Assembly (NCBI RefSeq): GCF_007997225.1
Contig: NZ_VORM01000002.1
Location: 186,001 to 250,000 of the forward strand
Length of the DNA stretch: 64,000 nt
Direction: 5' to 3'
Origin: Subsaximicrobium wynnwilliamsii
GTDB lineage: Bacteria; Bacteroidota; Bacteroidia; Flavobacteriales; Flavobacteriaceae
A program made the translations under genes and the position numbers. Under the pieces are notes generated by a model. It was not told the DNA's origin and ran no database searches. It worked only from the letters and a program-made list of their open reading frames with translations. Positions 15,787 through 24,560 of this stretch are shown here, in pieces (the first letter of the stretch is position 1; each line of letters starts with the position of its first letter).

Positions 15787-17097
15787 TTACTTTTTTGCAC
15801 TATATTTCTTTGAATAACGCTTCCATAATTCAGTCTGGTGGGTTTCCAAACTAAGGTCACGACCATCAATAAAAGCTCTGCTAAGGATGTTGGTTCGCAT
15901 ATCCAACGCATCGCCTTCACTTATAAATAAGGTAGCGCTCTTGCCAACTTCCAAGCTGCCATAGTCTTTGTCAATCCCTAATATTTTTGCTGGATTTAGC
16001 GTTATGAGCTGCAAAGCTTGTGCTTTTGTCAAACCATAAGCCACGGTTGTGCCTGCGTAAAAAGGAAGATTTCTTGTGTTCATGCGTTCCATTTGTCCGT
16101 CGGCCTGCAACGCAACCATCACACCTTTATCGGTTAAAAGTTTAGCGAGCTTAAATGGCAAGTCATAATCATCATCGGCAGCGTTTGGTCTTGAGTGCAC
16201 GCGATTGAGCAGAACGGGAATATTGTTTTTAGCAAGTAAATCGGCCACTTTATAAGCTTCGTAGCCGCCAACAATTACCATAGCTTTGACATTTTCTGAA
16301 TTTGCAAAATGAATGGCATCGGTAATGCCTTTTTCGTCATTGACTTCAATGTAGAGTGTTTTTGAACCGTCAAATAGACCTGCCACAGCAGCATAAGGTA
16401 GATTGATGGTTTTAGTATCGCCATTCTCATAAGCTTTGGAAGCGTTGAAGTAGCTTTGAATTTCAGTGACCTGTTTGTCATAATCCTCGTTGACTTTCAT
16501 GGCTGGATCTTCTCCCAACCACCAACGGCCTCTAGAAAAAGAGTTTGGCCAACTCATGTGAATGCCATCATCAACCTTAATCGCCGCATCTTCCCAGTTC
16601 CAAGCGTCAAATTGCACTACGGAAGAGGTTCCAGATATGCGTCCGCCTCTTGGTGTGATTTGGCCAATGAGCACGCCATTTGGGCGCATGGATTCTACGA
16701 TTTTCGATTCGGCGTTATAAGCGATCAGGCTTCTAATGTGCGGATTCCAAGAGCCCAATTCAGAATCATCGTCTGTGGCTCTAACGGCATCGATCTCTAC
16801 AAGACCGAGCGTGGAGTTAGGGGCTATAAAACCGGGATACACGTGCTTTCCGCTGGCATCGATTACTTCCATGCCGCTCAAGTCTATCTTAGTCATCGCG
16901 CTATCGGCAACGGTGGTCAATTTACCGTCCTTAAAAACCAGGATGCTATTCTCTATGATAGTACCGTCACCAATATGTGCAGTCGCGCCAGTGATAGCAA
17001 TGGGTTGGCTCTGTTTTGCAGCCGGTGTTTGTTGTGCACTTCCCAATTGGAAATTAAAAATGAGTGCTAAGAGCGTGAGTTTATAAAATGTCTTCAT
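15787..17097 (-). CDS. Secreted amidohydrolase-like protein lacking the HxH motif
   Basis: An amidohydrolase-superfamily protein of 436 aa with an N-terminal signal peptide (ALIFNFQLGSAQ). The start of the barrel, normally a GxIDxHxH metal motif, reads GKHVYPGFIAPNSTLGLVEI, so both metal-binding histidines are missing. RVHSRP and the composite-sheet end (LEVGKSATLFISEGDALDM) remain. It may be a non-catalytic or altered enzyme. The neighbouring 1005-aa gene upstream on the same strand is a related two-domain amidohydrolase, and the pair probably forms one envelope system. Confidence 0.85.
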   Translation of the reverse strand: MKTFYKLTLLALIFNFQLGSAQQTPAAKQSQPIAITGATAHIGDGTIIENSILVFKDGKLTTVADSAMTKIDLSGMEVIDASGKHVYPGFIAPNSTLGLVEIDAVRATDDDSELGSWNPHIRSLIAYNAESKIVESMRPNGVLIGQITPRGGRISGTSSVVQFDAWNWEDAAIKVDDGIHMSWPNSFSRGRWWLGEDPAMKVNEDYDKQVTEIQSYFNASKAYENGDTKTINLPYAAVAGLFDGSKTLYIEVNDEKGITDAIHFANSENVKAMVIVGGYEAYKVADLLAKNNIPVLLNRVHSRPNAADDDYDLPFKLAKLLTDKGVMVALQADGQMERMNTRNLPFYAGTTVAYGLTKAQALQLITLNPAKILGIDKDYGSLEVGKSATLFISEGDALDMRTNILSRAFIDGRDLSLETHQTELWKRYSKKYSAKK

Positions 17098-17127
17098 AGT
17101 TATTTATTTTTTTCTCCACAAATCTAT

Positions 17128-17141
17128 CTGCCGATAGGCAG
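17128..17141. repeat. Small GC palindrome CTGCC-gata-GGCAG
   Basis: A 5-bp-arm hairpin between the two amidohydrolase genes. It is one of several such intergenic palindromes in the window and has no assigned role. Confidence 0.4.
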
Positions 17142-17220
17142 TTACACGAATAGTTTAAATTGGAAATTCGTGAATTCGTGGCCTTTTTATATTTTTTAAT
17201 TCAGCTTTGCTGTATAATTT

Positions 17221-17280
17221 TTCAAGTTCAAGTTCAAGTTCAAGTTCAAGTTCAAGTTCAAGTTCAGCTTCAATTTCAGT
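17221..17280. repeat. Hexanucleotide microsatellite (TTCAAG)n
   Basis: About eight perfect TTCAAG units decaying to TTCAGC/TTCAAT/TTCAGT. The array abuts the stop codon (17282) of the 1005-aa amidohydrolase; on the coding strand it is (CTTGAA)n. Confidence 0.9.
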
Positions 17281-17281
17281 T

Positions 17282-20200
17282 TCACTGCTGGTCAATATAG
17301 TCACAGTGCATCTGCACTTTTTCGTCTTTTTTGATGGGTTGTGTCTTAAGACCTTTGTTTTTTGCGATGAGCATTTGATTGATCAAATCGCTTTTCTCTG
17401 CTTTTAATTTGGTGCGCATTTGTTGGTCGCGTTGCAAATCAAAATAAGTAACCCCTTCAATTATGGTTTTTTCGGCCTTAGCGTAAATGGACATTGGGTG
17501 GTCGCTCCAGAGTACCACATCGGCATCCTTGCCAACCTTCAAACTGCCCACGCGATCGTCAATGTGCAACAATTTTGCAGGATTTAAAGTCACAAACTTC
17601 CACGCTTCCAATTCTGAAATACCGCCATATTTAACCGATTTTGCAGCTTCCTGATTCAATCGACGGGCCATCTCACCATCATCACTGTTTATGGCAACCG
17701 TTACTCCAGCATTATGCATAATCGCAGCATTGTAGGGAATGGCATCGTTGACTTCATATTTGTAGGCCCACCAATCACTAAATGTAGAACCGCCAACACC
17801 ATGAGCAGCCATCTTATCGGCGACTTTATAGCCTTCCAAAATATGGGTAAAGGTATTGATGTTGAAATCGAATTGATCTGCCACCTTCATGAGCATATTG
17901 ATTTCACTCTGTACATAAGAGTGACAGGTAATAAATCGGTTGCTGTTCAAGATTTCAGCGAGCACATCCATTTCGATGTCTTTGCGATAGGGTTTTCCGC
18001 TTTTTTTTAGAGCAGCATATTCTTGGGCTCTGGTAAAATAATCGATGTACAATTGTTCAACCCCCATGCGTGACTGCGGGAATCGATTTCTCGCCTCATC
18101 GCCCCAATTGGACTGCTTCACATTTTCACCTAAGGCAAATTTTATAAATTGCGGACTCTCCTTATAAATCAAGTTTTCAGGCGATTCGCCCCATTTCAGC
18201 TTAATAATTGCCGAGCGACCACCAATTGGGTTGGCCGAGCCATGCAGAACTTGAATGCTAGTGACGCCACCAGCGAGATTGCGGTAAATGTCAATATCTT
18301 CTGCATCGAGCACGTCTTCAATGGTTACTTCCGCAGTAGAATTTTGTCCCGCTTCATTGACAGAGGAAGTTGCAATGTGCGAATGCTCATCGATTATCCC
18401 CGCAGTTAAATGTTTTCCTGTGGCATCGATGGTTTTGGCGCTGGCATCAGAAAGATTTTTACCTATTTTGGCAATTTTTCCATTCTTGATGAGCACATCG
18501 GTATTTTCTAAAGTACCATCGGTTTCATTGGTCCAAACGGTGGCGTTTTTGAAAAGCAAGGTTTCTTGTTTGGGCAGCTCGTCAAAACCAAAAGCGACGT
18601 TGGGATAGGTCAATGGCGCGGTGGTTTTTGGACCATCTGATTTATCCTTTTCTTCGGAATCCTCTTCAGCATCCTCATCAGTTTTCTCTGGGTTTTCTGC
18701 GGAAGCAGTTTCCGAAGCCTCTACTTTTTTTGCATAGAAGGTCATTTCATTGCCATCTGGGAAAATCGCCTTTCCATTCAAGTCGTCACTTTTGGTGAGG
18801 TTCGCGGTCAATCTAATGAATTGCTGTTTTGTGGAGTCTTGGGTGGTCATCGTGAGATAAAGCCAATCATCACTGTAATTGATTTTTGAACCGCGTTTTT
18901 TGCCTTCACTGGTAATTTCTACTTTAAGCTTACTGGGCTCGCCTTTCAAACTCATCTTATAGGCCTCGCCAGCCAAGCTAAACTCATAGTCGCCTTTGAT
19001 GTCCTTGACCATCATATCGTCAAGAACCGTACGTTCGCCTTGCACCCAATTTTCAAATAGGGTGCTCTTTTCATCAAATATATCGCCCGAAGTGATTAGG
19101 AAATTGGCATAAGCACCGTTTTGTAAGGAACCTATTTCAGCAGATTTGCCTAACACATTAGCAGGAATAGTGGTAAGTGCAGCTAGAGCAGTTTCTTTTG
19201 GGAGTCCGTAAGCTATGGCCTTTCGTACATTTTCCAAGAACGTTTTTGGAGATTTCAATGCGTTGGTTGTGAAAGCGAAAGAAATGCCGTTCTCAGCTAA
19301 AACCTTAGCATTTGCGGGCTCTTGGCTCCAAGCACGCATATCGCTCAAAGAAAGGGATGCGCTCAAAAACGAATTTTCAACATCATAAGCGTCCCTAAAA
19401 TTCACGGGGAGAATCAGCGTTGCGTTCATCGCCTTGACATCGGCTATGCGCTCGTACTCGTCGCCACCACCAAGAATCACGTATTGAATTTGGAAAAGAT
19501 CTCCTACCTTATCGGCTCTCAAAGCATTGGCGCGACTGCCAGCATCGAAGATTTGGACAAGATTCTTCTGTTTGTTCAAGGCTTCAAGGGATAAATCCTT
19601 GGTCTCAATATTGCCCTTGGCGTACCAATCGGCATCATAATACATTTGGCGCAACAAAGCCATCGCTCCCATAGTGGAAGTTGGATACGCCTGTTTGGAA
19701 GCTTCACTTTTTTCGAAGGACAAGTACTGAGCGGAGTTATCGTCTAAGATTCTGGAGCCATTGCCTACTTCGTTATTAAGCGCCACCAGTGCGCCAGTCC
19801 CTCTAACGATGCCGTCTTCAACGTGAGTGTTGACAACACCAAAGCCGGCCGCCATTAATTCCTTAGCCGCTTTGTCGTCATACTTAAAGCTTGAAATTGC
19901 TTTTTGCTCGGGCATGATATGGTCGTTCCAATAATAGCCGGTTCGCGTTGGGTCGTATTGCGGATTTCGACCGCCGCCCCCTTGTTGTTTCGGTTTTTCA
20001 ATGCCAAAACTGGAATACATATCTATAAAGGACGGATATATGGTCTTACCTTCTAAATCTATGACATTCGTGTTTTTTGGAATCGCTACCGATTTCCCGG
20101 AACTTACCACCTTGCCATCTTTAATCAAAAGGGTGGCATTTTCAAGAATTTGAGTGGGCGTCACATAGATTTTAGCGTTGGTAAGCGCGGTAAAATTGGT

Positions 20201-20299
20201 GTTTTTGGTTTTTACACCATCGTTTTTTGGAAAGTATTCCTGGGCATGTATTGCAAAACTGCATAAACAGAGCACCAGGGCTAATTTAATTTTGGACAT
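17282..20299 (-). CDS. Bimodular secreted amidohydrolase
   Basis: A 1005-aa secreted protein with a signal peptide (LCLCSFAIHAQ) and two amidohydrolase modules. The first (about 30-430) has the frame of the family (GKTIYPSFIDMYSSFGIEKP), but the HxH is replaced, so it is probably inactive. A linker with an acidic stretch (ENPEKTDEDAEEDSEEKDKS) follows. The second (about 580-1000) keeps GIIDEHSHIA (HxH), CHSYVQSEI, FTHILEGYKVADK and NSDDGEMARR, so it should bind metal. The domain order suggests an imidazolonepropionase/dipeptidase-like enzyme. It lies upstream of the related 436-aa gene, about 185 bases away, and probably shares its transcript. Confidence 0.88.
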   Translation of the reverse strand: MSKIKLALVLCLCSFAIHAQEYFPKNDGVKTKNTNFTALTNAKIYVTPTQILENATLLIKDGKVVSSGKSVAIPKNTNVIDLEGKTIYPSFIDMYSSFGIEKPKQQGGGGRNPQYDPTRTGYYWNDHIMPEQKAISSFKYDDKAAKELMAAGFGVVNTHVEDGIVRGTGALVALNNEVGNGSRILDDNSAQYLSFEKSEASKQAYPTSTMGAMALLRQMYYDADWYAKGNIETKDLSLEALNKQKNLVQIFDAGSRANALRADKVGDLFQIQYVILGGGDEYERIADVKAMNATLILPVNFRDAYDVENSFLSASLSLSDMRAWSQEPANAKVLAENGISFAFTTNALKSPKTFLENVRKAIAYGLPKETALAALTTIPANVLGKSAEIGSLQNGAYANFLITSGDIFDEKSTLFENWVQGERTVLDDMMVKDIKGDYEFSLAGEAYKMSLKGEPSKLKVEITSEGKKRGSKINYSDDWLYLTMTTQDSTKQQFIRLTANLTKSDDLNGKAIFPDGNEMTFYAKKVEASETASAENPEKTDEDAEEDSEEKDKSDGPKTTAPLTYPNVAFGFDELPKQETLLFKNATVWTNETDGTLENTDVLIKNGKIAKIGKNLSDASAKTIDATGKHLTAGIIDEHSHIATSSVNEAGQNSTAEVTIEDVLDAEDIDIYRNLAGGVTSIQVLHGSANPIGGRSAIIKLKWGESPENLIYKESPQFIKFALGENVKQSNWGDEARNRFPQSRMGVEQLYIDYFTRAQEYAALKKSGKPYRKDIEMDVLAEILNSNRFITCHSYVQSEINMLMKVADQFDFNINTFTHILEGYKVADKMAAHGVGGSTFSDWWAYKYEVNDAIPYNAAIMHNAGVTVAINSDDGEMARRLNQEAAKSVKYGGISELEAWKFVTLNPAKLLHIDDRVGSLKVGKDADVVLWSDHPMSIYAKAEKTIIEGVTYFDLQRDQQMRTKLKAEKSDLINQMLIAKNKGLKTQPIKKDEKVQMHCDYIDQQ

Positions 20300-20474
20300 A
20301 GATGTGTTGGTTTGTATTAGTTTCTAAAGATATAAATTTAACGCTAATATCTAACTCGGAAGTTTAAGGTTTCAAGTTCAAGATTAAAAATGGAGCATTT
20401 CGAGTTCTGGGTTCCGCGTTCCGAGTTAGAAATTTAAACGCTTAGCCTTAAGCCATAAATCTTGAACTTAAGTT

Positions 20475-21545
20475 TTAATCCAAAGGATGCGCTTCATAAT
20501 AATTGACCAATAAAGCCACGACATAGCTGTAACTTTTCATGCCTGCTGTTTGGTTATTGGCTTTAAGGAAATTGTTGTAAGTGGATTTAAACAAAGGCTC
20601 AGTTGGGTTTTTGTAGCGATCCCAAAAACCTTGCACTTCTTGATAATTTTTAAGGATGCCTGGATTTATCGTAGCCAAAACTTCATAATAGGTCTCTGGC
20701 TGGCGTTTATAGAGTTCGCCCAAACAATGCCGAAGCGCAAACGCATGCCCAGAATATTTAAAATAGACATCGGGATGCTTCATGGTTGCCATGCTGCCAA
20801 TAAAATTCGCTTCGTTTTCCGCAGCATAACCCAATTGGTGGGCTACCTCATGGCTGCCTGTGGTTGGGTATTTGTAGGTTGGGATGAGTCCGTCAATTTG
20901 TGCTTCATTGGTAAACGGGTTCAAATAGCCCGAAAAGCCCATGTAGGTCAATGGTAAACTATAAATAGAACGCTTAATGCTACTCGGGCTATAGGCCAAA
21001 TAGGGGAATTCCTTTGCCAAATGCTCGTAACCCTCGGGCACTTTTTTGAGCAGTTCAGACTTGGAGTAGGGCATTGTCACTTTTAAACTGTCGTCCTTAG
21101 TGATTTTGAAGTGAATCGCATTGGTCTTCGCGATGAGTTGCTTAGTAAAATCCATCAGTTGGGCAGTGGTATAGTCTGATTCGATGTTTAGGGACTGGTG
21201 CAAAGGCAAACGGTAATAATTGAAAGCCCATAACAAGTGAAACGCGAAATACGCAATTGACACTGCACTCAAGACCTCTAATATCCAATTTGTAAAATCC
21301 CTTAAAATCCGTTTTCCATTCAAGATCAACCAACGTATGGCATAAATAATCACAAACGTGTAGAGCAAATCCCCAAAAGAAAATGGCAGCCATCCCAGCA
21401 AATACCTTAGCGTTTTCGAAATGTACCTGTAAACGCCATGGCTGTAGAATGCTTCTACAAAATCTGGGTACAAGGCTAAAACTTTAATCAATAGCACTTG
21501 CGGAATGATAGACAACGCAAGGATGATTTTTCTCTTTTTGGGCAT
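20475..21545 (-). CDS. DUF3810 membrane protein with HExxH motif
   Basis: A 356-aa inner-membrane protein of the DUF3810 family. Three hydrophobic segments occupy about residues 1-120; the C-terminal two thirds is soluble. A zincin-like signature HEVAH is present in TTGSHEVAHQLGYAAENEANF, with a downstream glutamate in the right region for a third ligand. This suggests a membrane-anchored metallopeptidase, but the substrate is unknown. It is the last minus-strand gene before a long non-coding stretch. The family name is from memory of the pattern. Confidence 0.82.
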   Translation of the reverse strand: MPKKRKIILALSIIPQVLLIKVLALYPDFVEAFYSHGVYRYISKTLRYLLGWLPFSFGDLLYTFVIIYAIRWLILNGKRILRDFTNWILEVLSAVSIAYFAFHLLWAFNYYRLPLHQSLNIESDYTTAQLMDFTKQLIAKTNAIHFKITKDDSLKVTMPYSKSELLKKVPEGYEHLAKEFPYLAYSPSSIKRSIYSLPLTYMGFSGYLNPFTNEAQIDGLIPTYKYPTTGSHEVAHQLGYAAENEANFIGSMATMKHPDVYFKYSGHAFALRHCLGELYKRQPETYYEVLATINPGILKNYQEVQGFWDRYKNPTEPLFKSTYNNFLKANNQTAGMKSYSYVVALLVNYYEAHPLD

Positions 21546-21639
21546 GCTTCAAATTTAATCAAAAGATTTTCAAAATGGCTTTAGAAATGCGGTAGCTATT
21601 AAAATGAATCTCATTATTTGAACCCTATATTTTTGCCCG

Positions 21640-21740
21640 TTTATAAAGTGGGTATCCTGCTGTTCGTTCTATCTTTTTGGCAACAGGTTGCGCTGCGCTT
21701 CACCTGTCGCCAAAAAGGATGCCACTGCCATCAGGAGTAG
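21640..21740. repeat. Dispersed hairpin element (GGGTATCCTGC...CAAAAAGGATGCC)
   Basis: A 16-bp stem with one mismatch (CTTTTTGGCAACAGGT at 21673-21688 with ACCTGTCGCCAAAAAG at 21702-21717), loop TGCGCTGCGCTTC, set in a context (GGGTATCCTGC before, GGATGCCACTGCCATCAGGA after) that I remember as a recurring non-coding element in flavobacterial genomes. It does not code for protein. Its role is unknown. Confidence 0.55.
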
Positions 21741-22041
21741 GAGTAAGGTCATTTTGCGTAGCTGGGGTTTTTAGCTGCGTAGGTTAAAAAAAAATCAATC
21801 AAAGTACTGTAATTTTTGAAAGCCAGAGTTTGCCAATCCATTTGCTTCATAATTAGAACGCCTTTAGCGTATATTTTCCAGATAAAGTATTTGTGTTGAT
21901 CTGCTTGTGGAATGCGGGTTCTTATTCATGATGCTTCAGTAGTGGCGAAAATTTTACAATAGCCTAACTAAAATGCATCTAAGAGTAGCGTTATGACTCA
22001 ATTTGAAATAGGATGAAAGAAGTTTCCGCTAAAGAAAACAT
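21741..22041. other. Intergenic stretch, no gene seen
   Basis: Stop-rich sequence between the dispersed hairpin element and the first miniature transposable element. I found no RNA gene or open frame worth reporting. Confidence 0.4.
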
Positions 22042-22267
22042 GGCTCTAGTTTAAAACAGGTAGTATAGCTGAGCATTGCAATTTTCGGCATCATGTCGCA
22101 CTTTAGTCTCGATTTCTACCTGGAGGGGCAAGAACATGATGCCGAAAATACAATTAATTTTACCCTGACCCTGAAGGCCCTAATTGAATTTCCTAGAATG
22201 GAGACAACTCAAAATATCTGGATTTTAAATTAAATTTAAAGCATCAATACTTGATTAAACTAGAGCC
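22042..22267 (+). mobile_element. MITE-like element, copy A
   Basis: A 226-bp non-coding element with 13-bp perfect terminal inverted repeats (GGCTCTAGTTTAA). It is flanked by GAAAACAT (22034-22041) and TAAAACAT (22268-22275), an 8-bp target duplication with one mismatch. Inside are 16-bp perfect inverted arms at 22081-22096 and 22134-22149 (core TTTTCGGCATCATG). A second copy lies inverted at 49524-49744. No transposase is encoded, so it must be moved in trans. Confidence 0.85.
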
Positions 22268-22452
22268 TAAAACATCAACCATCCATTCCAAATATCTTCT
22301 CGACAATTCGTAACTTCGCAAAAACCGATGATTTGCAAAGGCAGTTCGCTTTTATGCGGGTTATTTCGTTCGTGTTGGCGTTTTTCAAAAGCAGCTGTTT
22401 TCGAACGGAAACCTTTCAGATCTAAATAATAACATCAAAAAAATAAATCAGA

Positions 22453-23916
22453 ATGAACGAAGCCATAAGAGAACTAGAACCCAAAGCACTTTGGAACAAA
22501 TTTGCCGACCTTAATGCAGTACCGCGCCCTTCAAAAAAGGAGGAGCGCGTGATTCAATTCATGACAGATTTTGGTAAAAGCCTCAATCTCGAAACTGTAA
22601 TAGATGGGGTGGGCAACGTCATCATCAAAAAACCTGCTAGCGCAGGGATGGAAGATCGCAAGGCCATCGTTTTGCAATCGCATTTGGATATGGTGCACCA
22701 AAAAAACAACGATACCAATTTCGATTTTGACACCCAAGGGATTGATATGAAAATTGAAGGGGATTGGGTTAAGGCAAAAGGCACCACTTTAGGCGCCGAT
22801 AACGGGTTGGGCGTCGCCACCATCATGGCGATCCTCGAAAGTAAAGATATCGAGCATCCTGCAATAGAAGCGCTTTTCACGATAGATGAAGAAACAGGAA
22901 TGACGGGTGCCATGGGCTTAAAAGGCGCTGTGCTCAAAGGAGATATTTTATTGAATCTCGATACCGAAGAAGATGATGAAATTGGCGTGGGCTGCGCCGG
23001 CGGCGTGGATGTCACTGCCTCGAGAACCTATAAATTAGAAGAAACACCTGAGTTCAAAACCGGATTTAAAATAACCGTTAAAGGCCTGCAGGGTGGACAT
23101 TCGGGCATGCAAATCCACGAAGGATTGGGCAATGCCAATAAAATCATGAATCGCGTGTTGTTTGATGGTTTCGAGAACTACGGCTTGCGCATTTCAGAAA
23201 TTGATGGTGGTAGTTTACGCAATGCAATCCCTAGAGAGAGTAATGCGATTGTGGTTATTGATCAAATTCATGAAGAAGCGTTCCAATCAGATTTGAAAGA
23301 CCTGGAAACCGAAATCAAGACCGAACTAAAAACCATGGAACCCGATTTGAAAATCGAAGTTTCCCAAATCGAAACCCCAAAACACATCATGGATTTGGGT
23401 GTTCAAGAGGGTTTGACCCGCGCACTGTATGCGGCTTTGAATGGCGTATATCGCATGAGTGCCGATATCCCAGATTTGGTGGAAACCTCAAATAATATTG
23501 CCAAAGTGATTGTTAAGGATGGCGAAATTACCATAAAATGCCTGACCAGAAGTTCTGTGGAAAGTTCTAAATGGGATTTGGCAAATGCTTTGAGAGCGAC
23601 TTTTGAACTTACCGGTTGCGAAGTGGAATTTAACGGCGAATATCCAGGCTGGAAACCTAATATGGATTCTGATATCCTCAAAGTGTTGGTGCCTCTTTAT
23701 AAAAAATTGAATGATGGAGAAGAACCTCACGTGGCAGCTTGCCACGCCGGTTTGGAATGTGGCATCCTAGGCCAAAATTATCCAGATATGGATATGATTA
23801 GTTTTGGTCCAACCATCAAAGGCGCGCATTCGCCAGATGAAAGAGCCCAAATATCATCGGCGCAGAAATATTGGAAATTCGTTTTGGAAATTTTGAAGAA
23901 TATTCCCAAAAAATAA
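22453..23916 (+). CDS. pepD: Aminoacyl-histidine dipeptidase (PepD, M20 family)
   Basis: Cytosolic metallodipeptidase of the M20C (PepD) type, 487 aa, that hydrolyses Xaa-His and other dipeptides. Metal-site motifs are present: LQSHLDMVHQKN (His, Asp), GTTLGADNGLGVATIMAILE (bridging Asp), IDEETGMTGAMGL (catalytic Glu pair) and the dimerisation-domain histidine in GGHSGMQIHEGLGNA. No signal peptide. The final ten codons are part of a 255-bp tandem duplication that continues downstream, so a second partial copy of the gene end (24141-24170) lies outside the coding region. Confidence 0.94.
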   Translation: MNEAIRELEPKALWNKFADLNAVPRPSKKEERVIQFMTDFGKSLNLETVIDGVGNVIIKKPASAGMEDRKAIVLQSHLDMVHQKNNDTNFDFDTQGIDMKIEGDWVKAKGTTLGADNGLGVATIMAILESKDIEHPAIEALFTIDEETGMTGAMGLKGAVLKGDILLNLDTEEDDEIGVGCAGGVDVTASRTYKLEETPEFKTGFKITVKGLQGGHSGMQIHEGLGNANKIMNRVLFDGFENYGLRISEIDGGSLRNAIPRESNAIVVIDQIHEEAFQSDLKDLETEIKTELKTMEPDLKIEVSQIETPKHIMDLGVQEGLTRALYAALNGVYRMSADIPDLVETSNNIAKVIVKDGEITIKCLTRSSVESSKWDLANALRATFELTGCEVEFNGEYPGWKPNMDSDILKVLVPLYKKLNDGEEPHVAACHAGLECGILGQNYPDMDMISFGPTIKGAHSPDERAQISSAQKYWKFVLEILKNIPKK

Positions 23917-24500
23917 TTTTTTTTGGAAATTGATTTTGATTTCATCAAATTATGATGAATGAAATGGAATTTTGATATTGGCATGCGGTAGGGACAGCTC
24001 GCGACCTGTCCGTACGCCACGATTGCGCATGGGATTTCATCATGATTCCGCAGAATGATTATGGCAATTTAATCCAATTTAATCCAATTGAAATTTGCGA
24101 TTGCGCATTGGATTTCATCATGATTCCGCAAATTTATAATGGAAATTTTAAAAAATATTCCCAAAAAATAATTTTTTTTGGAAATTGATTTTGATTTCAT
24201 CAAATTATGATGAATGAAATGGAATTTTGATATTGGCATGCGGTAGGGACAGGTCGCGACCTGTCCGTACGCCACGATTGCGCATGGGATTTTATCATGA
24301 TTCCGCAAATTTATAATGGCAATTTAATCCAATTGAAATTTGCGATTGCGCATTGGATTTCATCATGATTCCGCAAAATGATTATGGCAATTTAATCCAA
24401 TTGAAATTTGCGATTGCGCATGGGATTTTATTATGATTCCGCAAATTTATAATGGAAATTTAATCCAATTGAAATTTGCGATTTTGCATCGGATTTCTTA
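23886..24500. repeat. 255-bp tandem duplication with nested 68-bp repeats
   Basis: The segment starting in the last codons of pepD (23886) is repeated with an offset of exactly 255 bases (from 24141). Within and after the second unit, a shorter unit of 68 bases recurs, with anchor CGATTGCGCAT at about 24275, 24343, 24411 and, diverged, 24479. In the first unit the spacing is 78 because of an internal 10-bp duplication. Each short unit contains ATTGGATT and AATCCAAT and can fold as a hairpin. The period is not a multiple of three, so it is not a protein repeat. Confidence 0.9.
24247..24266. repeat. Perfect 20-bp palindrome GGACAGGTCGCGACCTGTCC
   Basis: A perfect palindrome in the second duplicated unit. 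The equivalent in the first unit (23992-24011) has one mismatch (GGACAGCTCGCG...). It looks like a separate small repeat carried inside the duplication. Confidence 0.85.
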
Positions 24501-24505
24501 AAAAT

Positions 24506-24539
24506 AAAAAGGCGAATTCCCTCAGGAATTCGCCTTTTT
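24506..24539. terminator. Bidirectional terminator between pepD repeats and PPIase gene
   Basis: Stem AAAAAGGCGAATTCC (24506-24520) pairs perfectly with GGAATTCGCCTTTTT (24525-24539) across a 4-base loop. With A-runs and T-runs on both sides it serves both converging transcripts. Confidence 0.92.
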
Positions 24540-24560
24540 TGATTTCCGAAGAAAATTATA

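Noticed and set aside
16456-17070. 204-codon plus-strand frame
   Set aside because: It is a long antisense shadow of the 436-aa amidohydrolase, without a domain or signal.
17207-17407. Plus-strand frame with poly-serine
   Set aside because: It translates the (TTCAAG)n array and then runs antisense into the amidohydrolase gene.
23778-24308. Two nearly identical minus-strand frames of about 80 codons
   Set aside because: They are copies of the 255-bp duplication read on the other strand; the 68-bp period breaks frame, and there is no protein feature.
23886-24500. CRISPR-like array
   Set aside because: The repeats are contiguous with no unique spacers of constant length, and no cas genes are present.
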